DNA from: Alligator mississippiensis
Lineage: Eukaryota > Chordata > Crocodylia > Alligatoridae
NCBI RefSeq assembly: GCF_030867095.1
Contig: NC_081828.1
Coordinates: forward strand, 220,503,978-220,567,977
Direction: 5' to 3'
Length of the DNA: 64,000 nucleotides
Positions within the stretch are counted from its first letter, which is position 1, and each line of letters begins with the position of its first letter. Under the pieces are notes generated by a model. The model saw only the letters and a list, made by a program, of their open reading frames with translations. It did no database searches and was not told where the DNA came from. Position numbers and translations under genes: made by a program. Shown in pieces: positions 1 through 9,300 of the stretch.

Positions 1-109
1 AAAATATTAAAAATATACTATTACATGTATAAAGTCTCATTTAAATAAAAAAAATCCTTTAAAAACATCATTCATTTGTATTCACCCTGATTGCTGTTCT
101 AAGGATCAG

Positions 110-252
110 TCCTTTACTCACCCCTTTCTCACGCCCCCGTGAGCCCTCTGTGCCCAATAAGGGGCTGGTGTGGGTGACGGGGAAATGGGACTCCCCAGTG
201 GCCTCTGGCTAGTTCAGGTACAAGGCCAGACAAGGCCCTGCCCAAGGAGCAG
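110..252 (+). pseudogene. Remnant of SCAN-KRAB linker exon, copy 1
   Basis: This stretch aligns with 29075-29284 in the second copy of the locus. Shared blocks include the run beginning with 'gagccctctgtgccca' and the exon end 'gaggagcag/gtaagg' type donor at 252/253. Compared with copy 2, the middle and start of the exon are missing, so only about 35 coding bases before the donor remain. No acceptor is visible. The exon would sit between a SCAN exon, which must lie left of this window if it exists, and the linker exon at 717-889. Called by homology to the paralog only. Confidence 0.55.
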
Positions 253-716
253 GTAAGGAGCGGTAGCTCTACCCTTTCCAGCAGCAGGAGGCACCATCCG
301 CCTGTCTGCCAGGACATTTTGGTGGGGTCAGTGCTCCAACATAGTGCCTGTTCTTGTTTTCCCTGGAGAAGAAGGACCTTTGCATTTCCCCTCCCCCTGC
401 CCTTCACGTGTCGATCTGATACAGTCCCTACATCCCTCGAGCTTCTTTCCCAGGCAGTGATATTCGTTCAGGCTCTGTCATGGTGCTGTGATCACCACCC
501 TGCACTGGGATAGACTTATTGGGGCTCATCTCCAGCTTCGTGCCTGTGGAGGTCTGTTAGCCATACCTGTGGGACTTGGATTCTTCCACCTCCCCGCTTT
601 TCCACACACTGAAGCCTCCGACTGCCTTTGTCCCAGGCCAGTACAGGAAACTAGCAGGACTTTCCCCGTGCCAGCAGCACCAGGGCTCACCTGAGCATCT
701 TTTCCCCACCCCACAG

Positions 717-889
717 GTGCTGGGACTCTGAGCAGAGCTGAGCAGCAGCCTCCTGAGGAGGGACCTGTAAACCTGGAGCTGCAGAGGACTTCCCGAGGAT
801 GTCGGGAGGAGAGAGGCTCCCTGACACCTGAGCCAGGCCAAGTGCAGAGGCGGCAGAGCAAACCTCCGAAGCAGGGGGAGAGCTTGGAG
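717..889 (+). CDS. KRAB zinc-finger gene copy 1, linker exon upstream of KRAB-A
   Basis: A 173-bp exon with a good acceptor (polypyrimidine tract then 'ccacag' at 711-716) and donor 'gag/gtaagc' at 889/890. It enters in phase 1 and leaves in phase 0. The open frame reads GAGTLSRAEQQPPEEG near its start and QSKPPKQGESLE at its end, an acidic, Pro/Gln-rich low-complexity linker of about 57 residues with no domain. The same exon is found at 32062 in copy 2. It belongs to a gene that continues with KRAB-A 500 bp downstream. Function of this linker is unknown; in this family it joins the N-terminal SCAN or KRAB part to the rest. Confidence 0.7.
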
Positions 890-1388
890 GTAAGCAAGGC
901 ACTACGTTCAGCTGGGGGTGAGAGTACAGCTGGGGCAGAGTGCAGGAAGAGCCAGGGGTGGTGTAAAGAATTTGGGGTGCAGAGAGACCCAAAGAGCATC
1001 AAGCTTGTGGTGTTGGAGGCTGCAAACACACCAAGCTGCATTAGCAGCAGCAGCCTTCCAAGTGCAGGTATCCAGGGGGGTGCTGGCATGGGCAGGCCTT
1101 GTCAGAGTGCGTGCAGCCGGGGCTCTCTGCCTTAAAAGTGCTGCCCAGGCTGCCTCAAAGGACCAAGCAAATAAAATGTGATGAGCTAGGCTAAAGCTGA
1201 CACGTGGACTCCTATGTGCGCAGCTGCATCCACATCTCATGTCAGCTGAAGACTGGGAAATATTGTACCCCTACCTGTCATGACAAAGCCTGCAATTAGT
1301 TGTAGTACCGAGTGATTGCAAACAGGGCTGTGGGGGCTGGAAGCAGCTGGAAGAGGAGACACTGATGGTGTAATGTTTGTGACTGCAG

Positions 1389-1515
1389 CTCCAGGAGGTG
1401 TTTCAGGACGTGGCTGTGTACTTCACACGGAAGGAGTGGGAGCTGCTGGACGATGAGGACAAGGTGCTTTACCGGGACCAGATGCTGAGGAATTTCCAAG
1501 CCCTCGTCTCCCTGG
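1389..1515 (+). CDS. KRAB-A box exon, zinc-finger gene copy 1
   Basis: A 127-bp exon with acceptor 'gactgcag' (1381-1388) and donor 'g/gtaaag' (1515/1516), phase 0 in and phase 1 out, the usual phases of a KRAB-A exon. The translation contains [18 protein letters not shown], then [18 protein letters not shown]. It keeps the KRAB-A core (DVAVYF, EW, LYRDQM), which in tetrapod proteins recruits the TRIM28/KAP1 co-repressor. Followed after a 5.7-kb intron, enlarged by transposons, by the KRAB-B exon at 7264. Phase matches exactly. The box is intact, so it could be functional if the gene is transcribed. Confidence 0.9.
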
Positions 1516-1799
1516 GTAAAGTGCTGGTTCTTGCTTCTCCCTGGAGCTATGTGAACTCTGAAGTTTATTGTCTTCTTCCTGTTTTTCAGCAGTCTCATCC
1601 TCACACACCTTTGAAGGTGGTTTCAATCCATTTCCTCCCCACTGCTCTGACCTCTCTCACATACCATATTGATAGATCCTCCTTCATTTCATTTGGCCAC
1701 CTTCACTAGTGTCTTCCCCATTCTTGTAAGTGGTGGTGCTTCCATATCCAGCAGTTTCTTGACAACATGATTTCCCTTCCTCTTCTCTCGATGTTCATA

Positions 1800-2510
1800 T
1801 CATCTTCAATTCATTGCTAAGCAGGGAAATCCAGGAGAGCCTACAGGGAAAAAGAGAGGCATACGGGCTATGGAACCAGGGGGCAGCCACCAAGGAGGAG
1901 TATACGTGCTTGGCCGCGCTTGCAGGGAAGCAGTGAGGAAGGCCAAAGCAGAAACAGAACTCAGGCTGTCAGTAAAGATTAAGGGTAACAAAAAATCCTT
2001 CTTTAAATACATAGGGAGCAAAAAGAAGGCTCAGGGTAACATAGGGCCGCTACAGGATGGACTGGGGCATCTCATAACAGGTAGGATGGCAAAGCTGAGC
2101 TCTTAAACAATTTCATTGCATCTGTGTTCCCTGACACGGATGCAAACACACCTCCCAGTGAGACTTTAGTGTAGGTTGAGGGAGATACCAGTCCACCAAC
2201 GGTTAGTGCTGACACGGTGAAGGGGCACTTGGAGGGGTTGGACATACTTAAGTCACAAGGCCCCAGTGATCTTCATCCAAGGGTACTAAAGGAATTGGCC
2301 AGTGTCATAACAAAACCGCTGGTACAACTTTTTGAACACTTGTGGCACTCAGGACAGGTCCCAGAAGACTGGAAAAGGGCCATTGTGGTCCCTGTTTTTA
2401 TGAAGGAGAGGAAGGAGGACCTGGGTAATTATAGGCCGGTTAGCCTCACCTCTCTTCTTGGCAAGACCTTGTGGCAGTCGAGTGGTAGGCCGGGCTGTGG
2501 CCAGTAGCCC
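1800..2510 (+). mobile_element. CR1 LINE fragment (pre-RT and start of RT)
   Basis: Sense CR1. Translated pieces include RACREAVRKAKAETELRL, FKYIGSKKKAQGN and, near the end, DLGNYRPVSLTSLLGK, the start of the reverse transcriptase fingers. Frames are interrupted several times, so it is dead. The homologous intron of copy 2 lacks it. Sequence homologous to the same kind of element resumes at 3726 (RT palm), with about 270 bp of CR1 replaced by 1.2 kb of other DNA, so 1800-2510 and 3726-4795 are probably one CR1 broken by a later insertion or rearrangement. Confidence 0.85.
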
Positions 2511-3245
2511 AAAACGGCAGGCGGGTACTTTTGACCGATGGAGTGGAATTAGGCACAGATGCATATTGGTAACATATAGATTGTTTACTTATGCCACTGA
2601 TGTATGGGCGCAGGCAGAGTTGACTGGCTTAGTTGCAATTACAAACGAGTTACAAAGACTCTCTTAAAAGCGCGAGAGAACCGGGACGAAGTTCCCGTAA
2701 TCGGCTTACTGCGGTACCGGGGTTGGGGTACGTCAGGAGGGTCGAGGACGGGGAGTCACTGGTGGGTGATCAGTCCGCCAGGTTCACTCCGAGAAAAGCA
2801 CGGAGTTCTCCAACTCCAAGGTGTATGCGGAGTTCTCCAAACTCCGAGAAATGTGCGGAGTTCTCCGAGTTCTCCAACGTGGGCGGAAACTGCTCTAATT
2901 TTTATATGACTAACAAGCCAATCGCTAGTTGCCAAATATGAATAATTTGGAACCGGCCAATGGTGGTGTGCGTATTTGCATAAAGTTGGCGGGAACTTTT
3001 TCTAAGCTGTAATTTTCCACTACTGTGCCATAGTTACTGGGTTCTGACAGCGGAATTTTTCACCGTGACCTAGTTACTGCCACCAGCGGAATTTTCCACT
3101 GTGCCATAGCATTCAGAATGATTGACAGTGGGATCTTCCACTATGGCGGGAGATTCCTCTAAGGATCAAACCAAAGGAATGTTCCACTGTGCCATAGGCA
3201 TACAACTACTTGGTTCTGATAGACCTTAGAAAAAATCATAAGGAT
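2511..3245. repeat. Unclassified insert with two families of short internal repeats
   Basis: About 735 bp inside the split CR1 with no recognised coding frame. Around 2795-2885 a motif close to 'cggagttctccaactcc' recurs three to four times with inverted symmetry. At about 3010-3205 the motif 'ttccactgtgccatag' recurs four or five times at irregular spacing. It also carries A/T-rich segments such as a stretch near 2900-2990. It could be a long terminal repeat, a non-autonomous DNA transposon or satellite-derived DNA. I do not recognise the family and see no clear ends. Confidence 0.4.
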
Positions 3246-3247
3246 CA

Positions 3248-3690
3248 CATTTCATAGATTTCATAGACATTACGGCTGGAAGGGACCTCGGAAGATCATC
3301 GAGTCCAGCCCCCTGCCGCAGGGGCAGGAAGTCAGCAGGGGTCATAGGATCCCAGCAAAATAAACATCCACATTTCTCTTGAAGGCGTTCAAAGTGGGTT
3401 CTTGAACCACCTCCGACAGCAGTCTATTCCAGACCTTGGGGGCTCGGACTATAAAGAAGTTCTTCTTATGTCCAGCCGGAAATGGTCCCGAAGGAGTTTG
3501 TGACCATTTGACCTTGTCATCCCTTGGGGTGCTCTGGTGAACAGACGTTCCCCCACATCCTGGTGAACACCCCGATAAACTTATAGGCAGTCACCAGGTC
3601 CTCCCTGAGCCTGCGCTTTTCCAGGCTGAAGAGTCCCATGGCTCTCAGGCGCTCATCATAAGGTCTGTTTTCCTGTCACACCCAATTCTT
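3248..3690 (-). mobile_element. CR1 LINE 3' end, antisense
   Basis: Starts with the typical reversed CR1 tail (tttcatagatttcatagac followed by ggctggaagggacctcg) and runs into reverse-complemented C-terminal RT/linker sequence, ending near a segment that encodes the [10 protein letters not shown]-type motif in reverse. Truncated at its 5' side. It belongs to the subfamily seen at 16858-17930 and 35558-36812, different from the flanking sense CR1, and is nested in it. Confidence 0.85.
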
Positions 3691-3725
3691 ACAAGTAAAC
3701 TAAGTAATTGTGATGCAAATTTTTT

Positions 3726-4795
3726 CACGGTCAGGTGGGTGGAAAACTGGCTTATAGGATGCACCCAGAGAGTGGTGGTGGATGGGTCAGTCTCCACCTG
3801 GAGAGATGTGGGCAGTGGTGTCCCCCAAGGCTCTGTACTTGGACCAGTAATGTTCGGTATCTTCATCAGTGATTTGGAACGTAGAAAGCAGTCTGTCCAA
3901 ATCCGCAGACAACATCAAACTATGGCATATAGTAAACACACTAGAGGGTAGGGAATGAATTCAGGTGGATTTGGACAGGCTGGGGAGGTGCGTGGATCAG
4001 AATAGGATGCAATTTAACAAAGATAAGTGCAAAGTTCTGCCCCAGGGGAGAAACAATCACGAGTACATCTATAGACTGGGAAGTACCGTTCCATGTAGCA
4101 CAGCAGCAGAAAGAGATCTCGGAGTTGTAGTTGATGCAAAATTGCACGTGAGTCACCAATGTGATGAGGTGATAAGTAAGGCTAACCGCACTCTTTCCTG
4201 CATTAGTAGGTGCATCACGAGCAGGTCTAGGGAGGTGATACTGCCCCTCTATGTGGCATTAGTAAGGCTGCAGCTGGAGCACTGCATCCAGTTTTGGGTG
4301 CTGCACTTCAAGAGGGATGTGGATAACTTAGAAAAGGTTCAGAGGAGGGCTACTTATATGGTTGAGGGTCTGCAGGTAAGATCCTATGAAGACAGATTGA
4401 GGGACCTGAGTCTCTTCAGCCTCCACAAGAGAAGGCTGAGAGGTGATCTTGCGGCTGCCTGCAAACTCATCAGTGGGGTCAGCAGGGAATAGGAGATACT
4501 CTGTTTACCAGGGTTCCCCTCGGGCTTACTAGAAACAATGGCCATAAACTGAAGGAGAGTAGATTTAGATTGGACATCAGAAAGAAATTCTTTATGGTGA
4601 GGGTTGCCAAAACATGGAACGGGCTTCCAAGGGAGGTGGTGCTTCCCCCTACCTTGGAGGTGTTCAAGAGGAGATTAGAAAAGCACCTGGCTGGGATTAC
4701 TTGACCCCAGCGCTCATTCCTGCCCAGAGCAGGGGATCAGAGTCAATGATCTAATAAGTCCCTTCTGACCCTAGAAATCTATGAAATCTGTGAAG
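3726..4795 (+). mobile_element. CR1 LINE fragment, RT palm to 3' end
   Basis: Sense CR1 beginning in the RT domain: [18 protein letters not shown], then [19 protein letters not shown] (RT motif B region), MQFNKDKCKVL, RDLGVVVDAKLHVSHQCDEV and a C-terminal region ending in a tail resembling 'ctagaaatctatgaaatct'. The catalytic FADD region is disrupted and the frame broken near 3890-3960. Probably the downstream half of the element at 1800-2510. Absent from the homologous intron of copy 2. Confidence 0.85.
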
Positions 4796-4913
4796 TTGTA
4801 CATCAACTCACTAACCGCTCTTCCTTGGGGAATATTTCTAATTTTCTCCTTCACTAATGTGTCCTTTCCAAACACATTTAACAGCCATAGTATGCTCAGT
4901 TCTGCACTATCTA

Positions 4914-5979
4914 GGTTTGCACCAATAGAGATTTTTTTGGGCCAAGACTAATGGCCAGTTTTTAAGGAGCCATATCAGCCAATTCAGATCCGATTCCAAT
5001 ATGCAGCCAGGCAGGTTGGAATCAAGCATTGGGCTGGTAAGTCTGATGGAAGGGAAGGGGTGGGAGGAAGAAAGGGGCATGCAGGGGGCAGATCGAGGCC
5101 CATGCGGTGAGGGAGGGAGTGGGGCTGGGGCAGGCGTTGCTCAGCCGGGGCATGGTAGGGTGCAGGACAGAGCTGCAAGTGGCTCGTCTGGGGGGTGTGG
5201 GAGGTGGTGGCTCCTGCCACTGCACACACCCCAGGAGGGCATGGGGGGCATGTGCCCCCAGATATGCTTGAGCCTGGGCACACTGCCACTGCGGGGTGGG
5301 ACTGGAAGTGGCGCCAGGGTCTTCCTGGCAGGAGCAGGGCCGTACTGCACTCAGGGCAGGCGGCAGCAGCACTGGGAAGGCAGCTATGGGGGGGGCTGCA
5401 GCCACAACAAAACTTGCTGTAGCAGTACAGTCCCCCCTCCCCCATAACCCTGCTCTAAGCACCGCCACCATCCGCCCTAAGTGCAGCCTGGCCCAGTCCT
5501 CCCTGATGGGAAGACCCCAATGCCGCCCCAGCACATCGGCACCCCACCCTGCCCCACACAGACCTGGGGGCACATGCCCCCCATGCCTCCTGGGGTGATC
5601 GGAGGGGCAGGAGCCACCTCCTCTGGACAAGCTGCTTACAGCTCCATCCCACACCCAACCACCAGCCACCCACCACCCAGCCGAGCAGTGCTGCCCCAGC
5701 CCCGCTCCCTTCCTCACCAAGGGGGCCTCACTCTTCCCCACCCCCCCATTACCCTTCCCTCCCCCTGCCCCTTCCCCCACAACAGACTTACCAGCTAACG
5801 CTGCTCTCCAAGCCCCCAAGCTGCACTCCTGGCCACGTGCCTGCTGCGGTTGTGCATGTGCACCAGCCATTTCTCAGACATTAACGGCCACATCGGGCAA
5901 AAAAAAGCCAATTGCCGATCCTCAATTTTCCCGATGATAGTGCCAATCCGATATGGGACCAATGTATGGCACCTGTAGT
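4914..5979. mobile_element. hAT-type non-autonomous foldback element with 8-bp target duplication
   Basis: The element is flanked by the perfect 8-bp direct repeat actatcta (4906-4913 and 5980-5987), the target-site length of hAT transposons. The outermost bases are diverged but both ends share a TGCACC/GGTGCCAT-like core in inverted orientation, followed by AT-rich subterminal sequence. The interior is a long imperfect inverted repeat: 'gcatggggggcatgtgcccc' on the left around 5239 is mirrored near 5570-5590, with the centre near 5440. The paralogous intron at about 33150 is uninterrupted across the site, which gives an empty-site comparison. It encodes no transposase; the long GC-rich frames inside are not genes. 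Confidence 0.85.
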
Positions 5980-7263
5980 ACTATCTAAATCCTTTCTCTC
6001 CTCCTTTGGTTATGACCCAGTACAAGTTACTGGAAGTTAATCTCCTCTGCTGCTACAACATGCGGATGATGCATTTCCTGAACTCTTCCTCTAGTGACAG
6101 ATGTACATGTGATGTAACTTAGGTACTTCTACCATGGGATCACGGGAAGTTTCTGTCCGCATTCCTCCCTAATATCTTCCTCTTCATATACCAGAGACTC
6201 TGGCTTTGCTGTACATACATTAAGACCTGTGCTCTCAAGCTTGCTCTGCCATTCTCAGAAGTTTTCTTCTCCTTCTCCTAAAATCCTTCTGCAGATCAGA
6301 CACCCATCACTGTGATAAGAAGTGGGGTGTGCAGGGCCTTGTGAAAACCATTTTTCATTTCCAGAGGATATCTAATACAGGGGCTTCTTCTTGCTTGTGT
6401 GCAGACTTGAGGTACTTACCTTTTCCTAGGACAGTTTGTTTTTCTGATGCTTTCTTTCCCCACTGCTTCCCCCAGAGGATTTCCTTAGGGGAGTGCTCAA
6501 ATGCCTTCTGTAGCTCAACACAGGCCACATAGACCATTTCTACATTATGGGCTTTCACATGCTATGAAGTGTGTGTCTTTTCACTTTCTTTTTGTCATTT
6601 CCATGACTGATGAACTTTGCTGTACACCTGGCCCTATGTGCCAGCCTGTGGACTCATCTCCATTCCTGGATGATCCTTCCATTGGATGGGATGCTGGATT
6701 GCAACTCCCATTGTTATAAAACCATCTTTTCCTGTGCCCTGGCGATGCTGATTTATCCTGGCTCCCAGAAAACAGTTTCATTTTCAGCTACCTGTCATGG
6801 ATGCTTTTCACTGCTACAGGTCCTCACTTTAAACCTTCACTGAGAATAAGCTCATTTTCATTCCTTTAACTGGAGTTGCACTGGTAAGATAAATGATATC
6901 CATCCATAAATGTGTCTAATGTCTCTTCATTTTGTACCTTAGAAATTGGAAAAGCTTTATCTTTCTGCTCCCTAGTACAACACGGATCACTGTATCTCCA
7001 TGCCTATCCTTGGTGACTCAGTTCGATACCCTTTCTATACCAGGGAGTGGTTGGGCTTTGTTTCCTATGACCATTCCTCCAGTACCTGCGTGACAAGAAC
7101 CATTATCTCTTCAAGATTTCTCCCTGCAGTGCCTTCCCTTTCACTATAAATGCTTCTTCCTCAGTGAAACGTTGAGTTCATTGGATCCATTCCCCAAATC
7201 CCGGTTAGTTATTCTGCATCCAGTACCCAGTCACAAATGCTCTTTAACCACTGTCCCAAACAG

Positions 7264-7380
7264 GACATCAAGGTCCCACACCCGACTTAATCTGCCGCAT
7301 CCAGCGAGGACTGGTGGAGCTGTGGGTCTGTGATGATGAGGATGGTGGGGAAATGTCCAGGTCAGAGGAGCTGCTGCCAG
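7264..7380 (+). CDS. KRAB-B-type exon, zinc-finger gene copy 1
   Basis: A 117-bp exon bounded by acceptor 'cccaaacag' (7255-7263) and donor 'ccag/gtgagt' (7380/7381), phase 1 in and out. The translation includes HQGPTPDLICRIQRGLVELW and then VCDDEDGGEMSRSEELLPG. It matches the usual KRAB-B position and composition (P..ICRIQ.G...LWV, acidic tail). It follows KRAB-A at 1389 in correct phase and precedes the second linker at 8880, also in phase. No disabling change seen. The second copy of the locus has lost this exon. Confidence 0.88.
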
Positions 7381-8879
7381 GTGAGTTGTGGCTGTCCCCT
7401 CCACCCAATTCCCCTCTCTGAAATGCTCCATGCCCAGAGTGCCAGGGCAGCCTGGGAACTGCTGACATGCCCTGTGCTGCCATTGCAGGGTCCTGACCTG
7501 AAATACAGTACATTATACTGTACCGTGTCCAGGCAGGTGTTGTTCCCCCTTCCTGAATATCTAACAATATGGAGACAAGCAACTTTTCCTTTCTTCTCCC
7601 CATAATTACAGGTCTTAGGAGACAATCCAGTTTGCTCTCAATTTATAGGCCCAGATCTGGTTTCCCAGGAATACCATGATCTTAAATGTGCATCTGCACT
7701 CAGTAATGTAAGAGTTCATTCCCGGGCCCAGGTAGCCCTACCTTTCTAACACCCTCCCCCAGAACATGATGAGATTTGTAGTCCCCCCTGGAAAACGAGA
7801 TGATGTATGGAAGCTCTGTTTAACCATTCCTGTTGGACAAGAGAAAAGCTGGGACTCTCCCTGGCTTCTCTTGGTCAGGTTGACCTGGACCCCAGGAAGT
7901 GTTTCATCACGGTCTCAGGCTGCATTAAGTGGCTCTGTGGTGCGGAAGGGCTTCCAAAGCTCTCATGTTGTGGGAGGAAGGAAATCCCCCACGTTTTGCA
8001 CCAGAATTGCCCCCTTCCTGTTTCTGCTCTGGGGGCCTGAGCATCACAAAGCCTCAGACTCAGCACAGGGTCCAGGTTCAGGATCATGGCAAGGCCTTCC
8101 ATCCGGTTCAGACTCCTGTGCCATACAGGCCAGCTGGGACTTGTCAGCAGAGGAAAGCTTCGTGGGCTCATTCCCTGCACCAGACCTTGCCTTGGAAGGA
8201 GGCAGGAAATTCAGCCCTGCTCCTTTTAGAAGAGAGAGCCACAGCCGCAGGTCCAGGGGACACATGCCCCACATGCCTCCCTCAGAGTGTGCGCAGTCGC
8301 AGGAGCTACACCACCCGGGGACAAGCCATGACTTCATCCTGCACCCTGCTCCACTCTACCCCATCTGGGCAGCGCCTCCCCAGCCCCAACCCCTACTCCC
8401 TCCCTCCCTCACCATGGGGGCCTTGATCTGCCCCCCCGGCCACCCCTGCCTCCCAGCAGACTTATCAGCTGGACACTGCTTTCCAAGCTGCCAGGCTGCA
8501 TATTGGCAGTTGGATTGCTATCACCCGATATGGCTTGTTAATCGGCCATTGGTATCAACTCAAAAAATCTTTATTGGTGCATGCCTATCCACGTGTCCTT
8601 GTCTCAGCAGGGTCTGAGGTGATGGGGCTGGCAGCTGGGACAGAAACCTTGAGAGTCTGACTCTGAACTCCCCTGAGTAGGGAACATTAGCTCAACGCAA
8701 GGACCTGCCTTTTCCTCACTCCATGCACTTTGAGTTTTGGAAGGAAGACCTTGATTTCTTGAGGGAACGCAAGGGCCAAGGTCCAGGCCTGCTCAGGCCC
8801 ATCCATGCAGAAGGAATAGCAATGTTTGCCCCTTGCCAGCAGCACAGGGACTAATCTGGTGTTTTTCTTCCCCACACAG
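7381..8879 (+). other. Intron between KRAB-B and second linker
   Basis: Contains unique sequence (7381-8250), an hAT half-element (about 8256-8587) and about 290 bp before the acceptor that is repeated in inverted orientation at 19608-19905. I see no additional exon: the open frame across 7766-8617 has no coding signature and runs into the transposon. Confidence 0.7.
8256..8587 (-). mobile_element. hAT foldback element, half copy
   Basis: From 'ggggacacatgccccacatg' to the terminal 'tattggtgcatgcc' this matches one arm of the element at 4914-5979, including the subterminal 'gatatggcttgttaatcgg' block. The other arm is missing or replaced by unrelated intron sequence. The same arm with the same flank occurs inverted at about 19895-20176, showing that the insertion predates that inverted duplication. 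Confidence 0.75.
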
Positions 8880-9064
8880 GAAGTGCCTGGCTCCTCAGAG
8901 AAGCTAAGGAGGAAACTCCTGTGGAAGGGCCTGCGGATCCGGAGTCACCATGGACTTTCCCTGAGAGTTTGGGTGAGATGGACTCCCTGAGACCTGAGGA
9001 GGAGCACTGGCCCAAGAGTCAGGGGAGACCCCAGAAGCAGATGAAAAATGTAGCCGTGAACCAG
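8880..9064 (+). CDS. Second linker exon, zinc-finger gene copy 1
   Basis: Acceptor 'ttccccacacag' ends at 8879 and the frame is open for 61 codons after entering in phase 1. Its start reads GSAWLLREAKEETPVEG and its end QGRPQKQMKNVAVNQ, an acidic/hydrophilic spacer between KRAB and the fingers that resembles the linker at 717-889. At 9065 'gtacca' could be a weak donor, but splicing to 9301 would be out of frame with the fingers. Alternatively the exon continues and reads into TAG at 9143-9145. Either way the join to the finger array is problematic. Confidence 0.75.
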
Positions 9065-9300
9065 GTACCATCTCCATTTGGGTGTGAGAATGGAGAAGAG
9101 GCAGAACCCCGAAAGAGCCCTGGGTGTAGGGAAAGATACGTGTAGATCCACTGGAAACAGGCACTGCATCCCAGCCAAGGCAGTGGGGAGGGTGTCAGAG
9201 GGAAGCAGGCGCTGACTGCCAAGCACAGGGGCAGAGCCCAGCCCTGCTCCAAGGTCAGGAAAACCTTTACCTGCCTCTCAACCCTGGTTGTGTACCACAG
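9065..9300 (+). pseudogene. Disturbed junction between linker and finger array
   Basis: Continuing the linker frame gives an in-frame TAG at 9143-9145. Further on, in that same frame, 9230-9301 reads [19 protein letters not shown] then GEK, a recognisable degenerate C2H2 finger. The next finger unit ([17 protein letters not shown]) lies in a frame shifted by one. This suggests that the finger exon originally continued directly from the linker without an intron and has acquired one stop and one frameshift. The alternative is an intron from 9065 to 9300 (acceptor 'gtaccacag'), but the phases do not match. Confidence 0.55.

Larger units (their letters stand above)
1516..7263 (+). other. Intron between KRAB-A and KRAB-B, filled with transposons
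   Basis: Host intron sequence is visible at 1516-1790, about 4795-4905 and 5988-7263. The first parts and 5988-6540 align with 32747-33655 of copy 2. CR1 fragments and an unclassified insert occupy about 1800-4795, and an hAT foldback element 4914-5979. The stretch 6540-7263 is AT-richer unique sequence in which I see no exon or RNA gene. Confidence 0.8.

Noticed and set aside
5022-5870. A 282-codon minus-strand frame
   Set aside because: Lies entirely inside a palindromic non-autonomous hAT element.
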